Below are positions 23,318-35,003 of a stretch of DNA of 64,000 nt, in pieces. The notes below the pieces were generated by a model that ran no database searches, was not told the origin of the DNA, and worked only from the letters and a program-made list of their open reading frames with translations. How positions within the stretch are numbered: the stretch's first letter is position 1; each line of letters starts with the position of its first letter. Both the position numbers and the translations under genes were made by a program. The stretch spans positions 124,001-188,000 of the forward strand of contig CAKJVC010000095.1 in assembly GCA_918026815.1 (NCBI GenBank). Direction: 5' to 3'. This stretch comes from Chalara sp. BL73. Taxonomy: Eukaryota; Ascomycota; Leotiomycetes; Helotiales.

Positions 23318-24510
23318 GCTGGAATATGGGTGACGGGGTGGTGGTCAGTGGTCAGTAGTGCGCGCTGTCGAGTTCGAGCTCGAGCTGTGCTGTAAGTTGG
23401 AGGAAATCTGCCAGTCAAGACCCAAGCTCAAGCTCAAGCTCAAGCTCCCTAGTTTATAGAGTGCATGGTCGTGCCAAGAGCCATCGGCAGAGTTAGTATG
23501 GCAGAAGGGGATGAGTCAAGGAGAAGGGCAGCGAGGCGTTTCCCTCGCAGATGCGAAAGTCGCAAAGACTCTTTTGGCCCATGTTTTTAGCGGAGGGCAA
23601 TTCGAGACTGAATAGGATAGGGGCCCATTGCTAGCGGAGACGAGACACAGGGCAGGAAGTGATATTTGCATGATGGGGATGATGGATCAGATCATCATCA
23701 GCACCCTGAACAGCATAGGGACGCCGCGCTTATCCGGGGGTTAGACGCCACCAGCGCCAAGACGGCACTGAGTCAGAAAAGCCGGCGTCAAGCCGTTGCA
23801 CGTGTCGCGGGGCATGCATGTCGAAGAGTCAGAAAGTGGATCTCTCAGCAAGAGAATTAATTGGAGGATCTGCGAGGGTACCCCAGCGATAGAATACGGG
23901 CTTTTTAGGAGCGTTACGGATCATCTATTATCTACGGTGCAAGGCCGTAAATGTATGGGGAAGAGATTTCCTGGCTCCTCGGCCTATATTACGTAATCCC
24001 ATTCCTGACACAAGGGTAAGTTAAGGGTACTGGTACTAGGACCTGGGCATCAACCAACTCACCTCCTGAGGAAATAAATCGAACCTGCTCTGTCATCCAT
24101 AGCTCTACCGTGGCTTGCAGGTCAGGAATTCCTGACGCCAACATGTGTGCGGCTCATGCATCCTGCGAGTAACCTGGCCGCCCCCTTCCAGTGACATCCC
24201 ACAGCGAACTGGCCAGAGCTCCAAAAAATGCTAGGCTAGGTAGGGGGAGAGCTTCGATGGGACCAGTTGAGAAAACCGCGCAGAAGCAGGTGGGAGAAAT
24301 ACTTGATTGAAGCCATGTTAAGTACAAAGCTTCGAGGTTTAGTTAATACACTACACCTCCTACCATTGCACTACACACTCTCTCGCCCTTGTGCTTACTA
24401 TTACCTCTTCTGCCTATCCTATCACTAAGTTTGTGGACTTTCTCTTTTCTTCTTCCTTTTTTTTTTGCTGATCATTGAATCAAAATTATTCATTGCTTTC
24501 GCAGACAACT
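23318..24510. other. Divergent promoter region of transporter and monooxygenase, with repeats
   Basis: A short hexanucleotide repeat of AAGCTC (about four units) lies near 23427-23450. Repeat R1 copy 2 occupies 23827-24012. A pyrimidine-rich tract (TTTTTTTT near 24456-24466) precedes the monooxygenase start. No gene seen. Confidence 0.5.
23827..24012. repeat. Dispersed repeat R1, copy 2
   Basis: This matches 372-508/1114-1150 and 35004-35190 over GGATCTGCGAGGGTA, GCGATAGAATACGGGCTT, GGCTCCTCGGCCTATATTACG and CATTCCTGACA, with more substitutions than between the other copies. It lies in the shared upstream region of two genes. Confidence 0.65.
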
Positions 24511-26447
24511 ATGTCGGCATATGAGAAAGATGCCCGCGAGCGGATCACGAAACCCATTCACGCTGAGCGCCATGTGGAAATTATTGTCGTCGGCGCGGGA
24601 GCTTCTGGGCTCTTAATGGCGTACAAGCTACAACGCCATTTCCAAAACTACACCTTGACCGTATTCGAAAAGAACCCAGCGTTGTCAGGTACTTGGTTTG
24701 AGAATAAATATCCGGGGTGAGTGGAGTGCTGGAGCCTCATCAGGCTCTCGTGCTATGCTTATTGGGCCGACAGATGTGCGTGCGACATTCCTGCCCATAC
24801 ATATACTTGGAGCTTTGAACCAAAGTGGGATTGGTCTGCTGTCTACGCAGGTAGTGAAGAGATTTACAACTATTTCGATGATTTCGCAAAGAAGTACCGT
24901 CTTGGCCAATACATCAAATTGGACCATCAGGTCACGGGCGCATACTGGAATAATGAATGTGGAGGATACGATGTGACTGTACGAAACCTTACCAATGGAC
25001 GAGACTTCCGCACCAATTGCGATATTCTCATCAATGCGGGAGGTGTTTTGAATAATTGGAGATGGCCAACTATCCCAGGGCTCAAGGAATACAAAGGAGT
25101 GCTGTTGCATACGGCTAATTGGGACGAAACCGTTGACCTACACGGTAAACATGTAGGGCTGATCGGAAACGGGTATAAATGTAGGCATACATTTTAGCAC
25201 ACCCAACTGACGTGTAGCTAGATCTTCCGGCATCCAGGTCCTGCCAGCAATTCAAGCCCAAGTTAGGCACTGCACGACATTCATTCGCGAGCCAACATGG
25301 GTTTCGCCAGTACAGGGGCTGCAACAGCACAAGTACTCCGCAGATGAGATGAACGAATTCCATCATACAACTGGCTCTCTCACAAAGTACCGCAAAGGGC
25401 TCGAAGCGAGCCTTAACGGGACTTTCGGAGTTTATTTTGCCGGCTCCCATTCTCAGCAAGCGACTGAAAAATACATGAAACAAGCAATGGCCGAAAAGAT
25501 TGGCAATACGGATCTGGAGCAGAAGCTTATCCCTAAATGGAAAGTTGGTTGCCGTCGTCCGACTCCAGGTGTAAACTATCTTGAGTCCCTTACAAAGCCA
25601 AATGTGAGCGTTGTCTATGGAGAAATCAACTCAATTACAGAAAACGGATGTTTGTGCGATGATGGCTGCGAATATCCTATTGATGTTTTGATCTGCGCCA
25701 CAGGTTTTGACACTACTTTTAAACCGCGATTTCCAGTTGTCAGCCCAACTGGAGAGAATCTGGAAGATGAGTGGTCGTCAGCTCCTGAATCATATCTTGG
25801 GCTTGCAGCTGCGAACTTTCCAAACTACTTGATGTTCCTCGGGCCTAACTGTCCCATAGGCAATGGACCCGTATTATCTGCGATAGGTAAACTACCCTTG
25901 TTCACGAATTGAGATTCACTACTAAACGTACGAAATTACAGAAGCGCAGGCGGACTATATGTGCAAACTCATCGATCGATTTCAGTCCTCTAACATTGCA
26001 ACCTTTGCTCCCCGCCAAGAAGCCGTGGCTGATTTTGTCGCGCACAAGGACAATTTCATGAAGAATATGGTCTGGTCTGACCCCTGCAAATCATGGTATA
26101 AATCTGGCAGCATAGAGGGAAAGATTACTGCATTATGGCCGGGCTCAACCCTTCATTACATCGAGGCTACGATGGATCTGCGCATGGAGGACTGGGATGT
26201 TAAATATGCAGGTAATAGATTTGCATGGCTTGGAAATGGCTACAGCCAAACAGAGGTAGATCCTACAGCAGACTGGGCATTCTATGTTCGAGATAAGGAT
26301 GATGATGGGCCATTAACCACAGGGGGAAGGAGGAAGGTATTCTCAAAATCGGGCACAGTTACGCATGACCAATCTGTAGGGAGTTTTCTACCTTCAGCCC
26401 CAACAGAGATAAAGGAAGGAGTAAAGGAGGAGGGGCATCACCTGTGA
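24511..26447 (+). CDS. FAD/NADPH-dependent flavin monooxygenase, Baeyer-Villiger type
   Basis: Four exons: 24511-24716, 24774-25172, 25222-25886, 25942-26447 (591 aa). N-terminal FAD Rossmann motif G-A-G-A-S-G (about residue 33), then GTWFENKYPGCACDIPAH. A Baeyer-Villiger fingerprint of the form [FY]xGxxxHxxxW[PD] is present as Y-K-G-V-L-L-H-T-A-N-W-D, followed by the NADPH Rossmann motif G-N-G-S-S-G restored by splicing, and an ATGFDT motif. This is the class I BVMO/FMO arrangement seen in StcW-like and cyclohexanone monooxygenases: insertion of O next to a ketone to give an ester or lactone. Substrate unknown. It is tail-to-tail with the CoA ligase. Confidence 0.9.
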
Positions 26448-26821
26448 TATTGCTTTTAGGTATATTCGATATTTATGGTGTCAATATGATATTGCTCTAA
26501 ACCTATAGTTCCGTAGCTCATATAGCAATCATGTAAATTTTATCTTCTCTCAGAATCATACTTTGTTTGATGCACTTGGTTTACCTTGATTCATATATCA
26601 GGCAATCTCGCCCATAGGTGCAATAGAGTGGGCTTACATATGCGTAAATTACATTTCTCATCTATGGAAGCGGACGCAGTGCCAAAGAGAGAAAACAGAT
26701 TATCAACGTGTTGTAAGCAGAAGATGTGAGTGCGCGTGACACAATGTCAGGAGAGCTCTAGCGAGCCTTCTATATCGACGCAAATTTTAAATTTAAAGCT
26801 GCTGGAAATCTAGTATCTGGC
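26448..26821. other. Short convergent intergenic region
   Basis: 374 bp between two stop codons, AT-rich, presumably overlapping 3' UTRs. No other signal seen. Confidence 0.5.
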
Positions 26822-28652
26822 TCAAAATTTGGCAGGCACCAGCTCCTTCTCCCGCACGACGACGCCACGCTTAGCGGCACTTGACATGCCCCTCAGAACG
26901 CGACGCAGAATCTTGCCGCTCGAGCTTTTAGGAATGCTCTCCGCAAACTCGATTTCTTTTAACCACTTGTGCCTGCTCTTCTGCTGTTTTACGTGTTCCA
27001 ATAGCTGGTAACCGAGCCCGTCGCCAGCAACGCTGCCGCTTTTCGGCACTACGTATGCTTTGGGCCTCTCGCCGGCATAGCCGTCTGGTATTCCGAGGAC
27101 CGCGCAGTCCTCTACCAGCGGATGTCCAAGGAGCAAGTCCTCAAGCTCGGCGGGCGCAACTCCCACGCCTTTAACCTTGATCAGCTCCTTGATGCGATCA
27201 GTGATGGTGACGATGCCGTCAGCGGAAATACTAGCCTGGTCGCCGGTGCGCAGATACCCATCGGGCCGCCGGTATGTTTCCCTCGTTGCGTCTTCGTTGT
27301 TCAGATATCCCATCGTAATTTGCGGCCCCTTGGCCAAGAGCTCCCCAGGCTGGTCGACGCCTAACTCGTTGCCATCGTCGTCAATGATCTTGATGCTTGT
27401 TGACGCGCATATCGTGCCTACGGTGTGCGCGTAGCGGAAGTCATATAGCTCAGGCGGATGAGAAGTTATGCAGCTACAAGATTCGGTCATTCCGTATCCC
27501 TGCTTGAAGCCCGTGCCAAGGAACTTTTCCTGTAGTCGTTGGAGAAGCTCTTTCGATATAGGGGCTGCTCCCGATGAAAATCGCTTGATGCATGATAGGT
27601 CATACGAATTCACTATCGGGTCTTGCACAAGGCGGATGACGATTGGTGGTACAAGGAGAAGTTCTTCGATTTTGTTAATGGAGACCACTTTCAGCATTGA
27701 TTCCATAGTGAAGCTGGGAAGCATATAAACCTCTGCGTTGAGCAAAACTGGTAGATGAAGGATATGTACTAAGCCGGTTATATGAAAGAAGGGTAAAACC
27801 GCCATGATTTTCCGGTGTGATTTCGGCGTGATTTGTCTGATCTGGAGGCATTGTGCGATGATGTTCTGATGCGAAATCATAATCTATAAGCATCAGTATA
27901 GCAATCGACAAGATGGAAGTTTAGCTCACAGCTTTAGGCAAGCCTGTGGTTCCGCTGCTAAAGCTCAGGAATCCACAAACGTCACGATTAGTTCTGCCGG
28001 CTGGGAATGCGAACGGGGAAACTTGATCATTTTCGTAGCTTTTACCAATTGCCAGCATATTATGGATGGTGGCAAAATTTTTGTGATGACCGTGCAACAG
28101 GAAGATAGCTTCTTTAGCAATGCCAGCACTCTCAGCGGCAGCCAACACAACAGGTAGAGAGGAAGGGACTGTCATGAGGAATCGGGCGCCGCTCTTCTTC
28201 AAGGCGTAAGCCATTTCATTAACGTTATAAGCAGGTGATACTCCACAAACAACGCCGCCAACACGTGAGACCGCCATCATCGCCACCGGATACCAGACGT
28301 TGTTGGGACTGAACAGAGCAACCGTGTCTCCTTCAGCAAAGTTGTACCTTCGCTGCAGAGCTGTCGATAGCCAGGTGCTATAGGTTTTGACATCTGCATA
28401 ATTGATGCGTTCTTTCGTTTGACTATCTGTATACCCACGTAGCTGCGCGGTTGGATATCTGCGAAGAGGCGAGGCCTCTGATTCGAAAAGCCATGTCCAC
28501 ACTGTGATGGATTTCGGCACTGATACAATGGTGAGAAACTTCTCCAACAAAATATATCCAAGTAGGGTGACAAAAGAAAATGAGAAGAGACAAGTAAAGT
28601 TCATCTGACGTTACGAACTTTGGATATCTGGCTGGGTACTGTGAAAATACAT
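26822..28652 (-). CDS. 4-coumarate-CoA ligase-like acyl-CoA synthetase
   Basis: Preferred model has exons 28652-28619, 28519-27930 and 27883-26822 (561 aa). Removing a 99-bp GTTCGT..CAG intron gives MYFHSTQPDIQ joined to MPKSITVWTWLFES, the usual start of fungal 4CL-like ligases. The alternative start at 28604 would add an atypical hydrophobic leader (578 aa). Adenylation motifs: F-S-S-G-T-T-G-L-P-K, Q-G-Y-G-M-T-E-S, Y-L-R-T-G-D-Q, G-V-A-P-A-E-L-E, and S-S-S-G-K-I-L-R-R with the catalytic Lys. The final A-K-F resembles a weak peroxisomal PTS1 signal. It activates a carboxylic acid to its CoA thioester using ATP. Confidence 0.9.
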
Positions 28653-29180
28653 AGTGCTCGGTTAGGATATTGGTGATCCTCGGAAAGCCGCAACTTCATT
28701 GTTAATTTTGAGCTTTGAGTTGATTTAAGCACAACTTAAATGATGCAGCGGTCCAGGTAAACGGACCGAGTAACAATTAGCAGACATTAAAAGTTTGACG
28801 ATTGTGGTTAAGGCTCACGCAATCGTTCATGTTGGATTGTATGTGGTGAGTCACGATATTATGAGTCATGCAAGTTGTGAATTTCATCTTGGAGAAACAA
28901 TGTGTTTGGATCGGACACACGGGTTTTGATTAAAGCTCAACCGAAATTTATCCATGAAGGACTCTAACGTAAGGATTCAGGTATGGTGGAATTGGGTGTG
29001 AGAATCGTGGTCGACGCAATGTTGTCGGACCATATAAACGAAAGGATAATTCACAATCGTATACCATTACACTCGGTAGCACCTTAAATGAAAATGAATT
29101 CCTAGTCTTTTCTGGTTAGATTTATCCGTACACAAGTGAATTCTTTATCTCTAAATGGAAATTCAACACTTCCGGCTACA
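28653..29180. other. Divergent upstream region of ligase and regulator relic
   Basis: 528 bp with no frame of note; expected to hold the ligase promoter. Confidence 0.4.
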
Positions 29181-29857
29181 ATGTCTCTTCAAAGCCCAAT
29201 GGCTATGTCTCTAGGAAGACGTGGGAGAAAACGTTCTAGCCAAGCATGCTTATCATGTAGAGCACGGAAAGTCAGATGCAATTTAGTACAGCACGGTAGC
29301 CCATGTTCGAATTGCTTCTTAGATGATGTTGACTGCATATTGCTAGCGAACCGACGTAGGTATGTATTTCTGGATGTGTTCCCCATGGATGATTTACACC
29401 TGTTAGTCTTTTCAGGCTTGGATCATGGAATAACCATAAATAGTCGCATCTCTTTGCTGCGACAGGAGGCGCCCCAAACTCATATACCCACATCGTCTAT
29501 CCAATGCAATAGCATTGAATTGATCACGACTGACACTAATCTATATTGCGATCGTTTGCCAATCGCTTTCGCCAATGCCCAAAACTGTGAATCTGAACCT
29601 AATATTATCGTGGACCATCTCACTTCAGGTGACGACGAATTTGACCTAGCAGCTCGTGACGTGTATGCTAAATCGGGAAGAGAATTACGTGGGTAGTGAA
29701 TCCAACCGAAGAGTACGAGGCTCACAGCAGAGTCCAATGCCTGAAAGACGCTTTCGTGTAGCGGTGTTTACGCCCCTTTCCAAGAACTCGAGTAAAGATG
29801 AAATTCAATGTCTTGGCTTAAACGACGCGTTTTCAGGTCCCCCTTGATTCTACCTAT
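29181..29857 (+). pseudogene. Truncated Zn2Cys6 transcription factor
   Basis: From the ATG at 29181 a clear Gal4-type zinc cluster is encoded: A-C-L-S-C-R-A-R-K-V-R-C..C-S-N-C-F-L-D-D-V-D-C, with six Cys in CX2CX6CX8CX2CX6C spacing. A GTATGT donor follows at 29360, but no acceptor restores a long frame (the TTTCAG at 29415 leads to a stop within ten codons). A later stretch (about 29760-29845) reads S-S-K-D-E-I-Q-C-L-G-L-N-D-A-F, recalling the region after the zinc cluster in farB/CTF1-like regulators, and is broken by a frame change. The fungal TF domain is missing. A short expressed protein with only the DNA-binding domain cannot be excluded. Confidence 0.7.
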
Positions 29858-30056
29858 ATTCCTTCCAACTTTTGTATTGTATAAGGCTCGCTTATTTAAA
29901 GGTGAGTTTAGCGCAAAAAAAGGGCTCCAGACTTGTACCTATGTCACATTTTGCTCAATTTAGGAGCTAGCGCTTAGTTTGTATATAAAAGTTGTAGAAC
30001 ACAACAAGATTTAAAAAGTATTCTTTTTACAAAGCTGTACAATTTAAATTGCGTTA
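29858..30056. other. AT-rich flank of the solo LTR
   Basis: No gene is seen. It ends with the first copy of the target-site duplication CGTTA (30052-30056). Confidence 0.4.
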
Positions 30057-30288
30057 TGTCACGACCCGGCCCAACTTCGCTTATGGCCCCTAGGTCTCGG
30101 CCCCTGACACGGCTGGGCCGACTCGCTTACACTGGCCCTGGCCAGTCTCCTGTATATAAGGCACTACCCTCTTTCCTTCCATCTGTAGCTTGTTCTCTTC
30201 GTTATGATAATTGATAGTCGTTCATACCTTTGAGTCCTTCTCCCTGAGATCTACGGATCGAGATCCCTGTTCGCCTTGGGTTGTTACA
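30057..30288. mobile_element. Solo LTR (232 bp) of an LTR retrotransposon
   Basis: The segment begins TGTCACGACCC and ends GGGTTGTTACA: TG..CA ends inside an imperfect 11-bp terminal inverted repeat. It is flanked by the identical 5-bp direct repeat CGTTA at 30052-30056 and 30289-30293. A TATATAAG box lies at 30153-30160, as expected for the U3/R promoter. The body is GC-richer than its AT-rich surroundings. No internal retrotransposon sequence is adjacent, so this is a solo LTR left by recombination between two LTRs. Confidence 0.85.
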
Positions 30289-30293
30289 CGTTA

Positions 30294-32079
30294 AGGTTAA
30301 CAAGTTGAAAATCAGAGATTTTTTGATGAGGCTTATAAAATATTACTGAAAGAGTATTAGTAGAAGCTTGTATCGCACGAAAAGTCTGCCCCTATTGTAG
30401 TAGTTTAGGAAGGTTGCGTTAACTTGATTATAGAGCTATTTCGGAGGTTGCTCAGTAAAGGGGGCCGAGAACTTTTCACTGATGATTAGGCCTATTACGT
30501 AGGGTTACGGCCCGTATTACGGCCGCCACATTCCGGTCGTGCTAATCGGTCCCTGCCTCGTCCTAAAGCGCAGGATGTCGAAGGCGGGCGTGCCGCAAGA
30601 GCGATAAATCTACTTAAAGGTTACAATATATAGCTTAGCCCCCAAAGTAAAGCATAAGCTATACATGGTAGTAGACGATTATATGGACGGCATGGAAACG
30701 GAGTCGAGCCTATGTAGAAAGCGAATTGCGGTCAAGCAAGAAAAAGATGGGGACGGATATGTAGTTGATTAGCCAACGTCGGAGTTATATTGAACAAAAT
30801 TAGGCTTGGACACGATGAATGCATTTGCTTTGTGGTTGATTACTTGTTGCAGTATACCTATCTACACAGCGAACATGCAGTTGTCCAGTCATCGGCTGGC
30901 TGTCTTGTCCCCACGACATAAACTTTCGAACAGGAAGATTTAAATAAAAAGAAGCTTTATATCATTGAAAATGAGGATATTTATACTCAGCTGAAATGGT
31001 TGACTACATTGCATGTCGGTGTTGTTGTTTGCTGTAGAACCCGTTATTTGTTGGTACAAGGCGACTCTCTTTCTCTCTCTGCTGCCAACTTCCAACCTCC
31101 CCAGTATGATGTAGGATTGTTGATCCATAGATAGCCGCTCCCCACTGTCTACGGGTAAATGGGTGCACGTTGTGCAACTACCTGGGTCTCAAACGCTGCT
31201 GCGATTGAAGGCGACAATACGCTGGAACACACCAGGCAGACCTCCAGTGGTTGAATCTCCGCCCTCGCCGCCAAGAGCAACTGTAGATCAACAGACAAGG
31301 TAGGCTACGGGTAGGAGATCTCATCAAGTATGGGATATCCAATGCTGCTGATAACCGAAGCCAATAACCCTTTGGATTACCTTAAGGCCCACCTATTCCT
31401 CTTTGATTTTGCCTTCTGCGTTCCCACGATTCGGGGCTTTACGGCCGTGAGTCAAGGGAGGCTTAACAAACTGTCAGAGGAACCTTCCACCCTGGAACAA
31501 CCAAGATACTCTACAATTTGGAGGCAAAAAATGTTCCTGTTGTCCATATCTACAGGAGCCGCCTATGGATAAGTTTCCAAGGTTGAAGTTGAGCTTACGA
31601 ACATTTTCTGCTAGTAGGAAAACCGCGATACCCATGTGATAAAAGTCACACTGGTAGATGAGAATATAATCCTTATATTCGGGTATGCCAGTGTGAGAAA
31701 TATATACTGATATAAGGTAATGAACGTAGGTAAGGTTCGTCACGGGATGTCAGTTATTCCCTGGCATTTTTGGCGGCAACACATAGCACACCCTACAAAA
31801 CCGGCTTGGAACCCAGCCTCCCGGTTTTCTCGGGACAGGTCCCACCAAGTCCAAAGGCAGCAGTGAGGCAGCCAACATTACGGGCCTGCTGATTGCTCAC
31901 TTTCCCCTAGTCTGTATTGTCATAACTTACTCCACAAATCCATTTCTCACCTGCTCCCGCCGGGCTGCATTCTCAACATCCCAATATTGATCCTGCCTGC
32001 GATTTACCAATCGACACAGCCGCTATCCACTCTAGAAAACCGCACGAAGAACAATTTGCTAACCTAACAACACCTAGTC
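30294..32079. other. Gene-free stretch between LTR and HET gene
   Basis: AT-rich sequence with stop codons in all frames. The block at about 30470-30530 resembles 38920-38970 (shared CTGATGA(T/C)TAGGC..TTACGTA(G/A)GGTTA), indicating another dispersed repeat. A 36-codon fragment at about 30667-30770 (acidic and basic residues) and an 80-codon frame at 31330-31572 are not recognised. Confidence 0.4.
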
Positions 32080-34279
32080 TCAAAGAACCACGACTCTGGT
32101 TAGCTCAAGCGGGCACTCTTCAAAATAGCCGATCCACCGATCGCGCATGTCAACAATCCCTACTCTCCTAAAGACGTTCTCACTAACTGATTCCAGAGCC
32201 AGCGCTACCACCATTAGCTCTATGTGGACATAAAGAGGTAGGACCAATAATTTGTGGGAACCACGATGATCTGCACACGATGGCGGCAAGTCCCAGTGTA
32301 TGTCATAGTGGAAGCTATTTGGCTCATCTACTGTGTCGCAAGTAGTCTGAGAGGTACTGCACGTGCAGTCAATAGGATGGAGATAGCCTCTTGCTTCAAG
32401 TTTGGCATCGCACACGTCTCCAAAATGATTTTTGGGATTGACGGGCGACCAAGTGACATGGACGTTCGTGATCAGTGGCCTGTGTGGCTTAAGAAATTTG
32501 TGCATTGTGATCTGCCGATCCGAGCCACGCACATCCATACTCGCCCATGACCAGGACGGGGCACAAGAAGTAACATTCGGTCGAGTTAAGCGGTCGCGTC
32601 GAACACGCCATCCAAGTCCCCATATAATATCGTCCTTCCAGAGGCCGGCAATGTAGTCACTGTTAAGCCCTTTAGATATTGAAAATGCAATCCCAGAAAG
32701 AGCGACAATAAAGTCAGAATCGTAGGTCAAGTTACGCCTCCAGTAATCTTGGAGCAAACCGTACCATAGGTGCAACAGGTCAGGTCGTGCTGATGTTCTG
32801 TTAGACAACGGAACGACTTAAACTGCTATGAAGCTAAGATGACTTACCACCTTCAAAGTTAAGCTGCTTGAAGCGGTCTAGATTCCATATCACCCTTATG
32901 ACGCGTCCAATCATGTCCAGGGTTAAGCTTGATGCAAAGTGCATCCCGATTTCGAGGTCAATTCCCTCGCTTTCCCAAGTCACTTGGGCGAGTTTCGTCT
33001 TCTTCTCATCGTAGCCTTCAGGGTGGTTCTCAGATGCTGCGAGACACGCGCAGCTGAACCACACGCAGGTATCCCCAAAGAAAATGCTCCTCCTTGCTAG
33101 AGCCCGTTCCTGGAGAACCCACCCACGGCTATCCAATCGCTCTTCCACGGATCCAGCATCGGTGGGTAGGTCTCGATGAAGAATTGGAGAGAGTGTCAAG
33201 AGGAATGACTTAACTGAAATTTCACTAGAATCAGTCGAAGATTCGAGAGGACCAACTCGGGTTGGCTCCGAAAGTCTAATTCGCACCTTGAAAGGTCTAA
33301 CATGCCGTGATCTGATGCGCCACAGCTTCTCCGATGGTCTCAAGTCGCTAGCAGCAACGATGTTAAATGCAGCGTTGCCATAGTATTGGCCCATGAGAGC
33401 AATTTCCCGCGCTTTATCTTCGGAAGAACCCTGATCGATGCATAGAGCATCAATCCAGAGATAGCTCTGACCCAGGCTTTGGGTTGTAACAGCTGCTTCT
33501 GCGAACAATTGGTCGAGCATGTTAAGCGGCGTCCACATCCCATTTTCAAGCAACATCGGTATGGTTAGATTTTCGTGCCATCTATGGCTCAGGGTAGCAT
33601 ACTCAATGGTTCCGGGAATGCTACGCGAGTTTACAACTCGAACACGACCCGAACCCATGTTTCGTGCTGCCGAAACTTCAAGAAGTCTTGTTGGACGTAT
33701 ATCGCGCGCGCCGATAAGGAGATCCGCCGCACATGCAGGCTGATGGGCTCTAGTGCACAGGTCCAACCAAGATCTTATCATTCCTAGAGCATGCGCACTT
33801 CCGGTCGTAGTATCGCCAACTTCGGTGCCGTCAACGAGGGACATAACATCCACAGGATATGTAGCGCCGACTACCTCACGGACCCTGAAGGCTCGGATGT
33901 ATTGACGTCCAATACCCAAAAGTACATCAGTTCCGCATGTGTCCGCGATGTCCAATTCTTCGATTTCTCCTAGATCGGACGACATATATCTCGATATAAA
34001 AAGGAGCCAGACGTTCCCATGATGCGAGTACTCATGCATAGGTTCCTCCAGAGTTTCGTAGCTGACATGCTCGACCGCACCCCGTTCATATTGGTTCCAG
34101 ATAAAAGCAATATCTGCGCACAGGCGACATGATGTCCTAGCAGCCGAAACAGCCAGTTCATCCCAGCTAAGATACAGAACTGCTATCAAGCCCCTTTCTG
34201 GTAGGTGTGGTTTCCCCCTTCCTAATGGGTTTTCTACCGGTTTGACAGTCAAGTTCCTACAAACTTCACAGAAAGGCAT
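32080..34279 (-). CDS. HET-domain (heterokaryon incompatibility) protein
   Basis: Two exons, 34279-32848 and 32789-32080 (58-bp intron), giving 713 aa. The N-terminus has a paired-Cys start (MPFCEVCRNLTV) and C-R-L-C-A-D-I-A. The HET domain spans about residues 230-400: Y-A-T-L-S-H-R-W, T-P-L-N-M-L-D-Q-L-F, Y-L-W-I-D-A-L-C-I-D-Q, A-F-N-I-V-A-A, R-G-W-V-L-Q-E-R. After the domain comes W-Y-G-L-L-Q-D-Y-W-R-R-N-L-T-Y-D-S-D, then G-L-W-K-D-D-I-I-W-G-L-G-W and P-S-W-S-W-A-S-M-D. Such proteins trigger cell death or growth arrest after fusion with a non-self strain. The gene looks intact although its surroundings are full of relics. Confidence 0.92.
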
Positions 34280-34842
34280 GTGAGCAAAATCAAGAGAGGA
34301 GCTAATTCTATGTCAGAAGAGGGTCAAAGGATGTCCATTTTCAGTTAATGCTCTATGAATTCATCTGAGCTGCTGGTTTTGGCTTGAAGCGGGGTAAACC
34401 GCTCGCGGTCAGGGTTCGGCTAAAAAGCGATCCAACAACTGGCAGCCAAAAATCGACATGCACAGCATGAACAAAATAACACAGCTCCAGAATGAAGTAA
34501 CGCATGGTGATATTTTTATAGCAAGTAAGATAGCAAACGATATGCAAAGTGTAAGTTTTGGAAAAGTTGTATCATACACTCTGGGGATTTTCTAGGTCTA
34601 TAGACTTACAAAGTCTAAAGATCCAGCAGCCATCAAGATGCTGTATTTGTGCGTTGTTATTCTTTAAATATAGAGCTTCGTGCTTGAATATTTTAGTCTA
34701 GCAATTTATATTATTTTGTTATACTTATAAAATTTTTGAGCCCCGATGTTTAGTCCACTTCAACATACAGCACCAACCAATATGCCATAGGGCTGTTAGC
34801 AGCCTTGAGGTTAGACCTTCAACATTACGTAACCCGGCCAAC
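34280..34842. other. Upstream region of the HET gene, nothing recognised
   Basis: AT-rich from about 34490; no frame or repeat with support. Confidence 0.4.
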
Positions 34843-34847
34843 TAACG

Positions 34848-34926
34848 TGACAGGTAAGTGGAACAGATATGCGAGTGAAACAGTACGGTACTGTTTCACT
34901 CGCATATCTGTTCCACTTACCTGTCA
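34848..34926. repeat. Perfect 79-bp palindrome (39-bp arms, 1-nt centre)
   Basis: Bases 34848-34886 are the exact reverse complement of 34888-34926, with G34887 as the only unpaired base. Just outside, the arms diverge by a 4-nt difference and then resume: TAACGT on the left against ACGTTA on the right (outer limits about 34844-34942). The outer ends TA|ACGT(ACTT)GA match the ends of the 603-bp TIR element at 510-1112, so this may be a fully palindromic member of the same TA-flanked family. A transcript would fold into a long hairpin. Confidence 0.85.
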
Positions 34927-35003
34927 AGTACGTTATGGAGATTCCGCACACACACAAAAGTTGGAAGGAATATATGTGTAGGAAGTTAGGGGTTACAGAT
35001 CCA

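Noticed and set aside
23427..23450. AAGCTC hexamer repeat as an operator array
   Set aside because: Only about four units; a simple microsatellite is the plainer reading.
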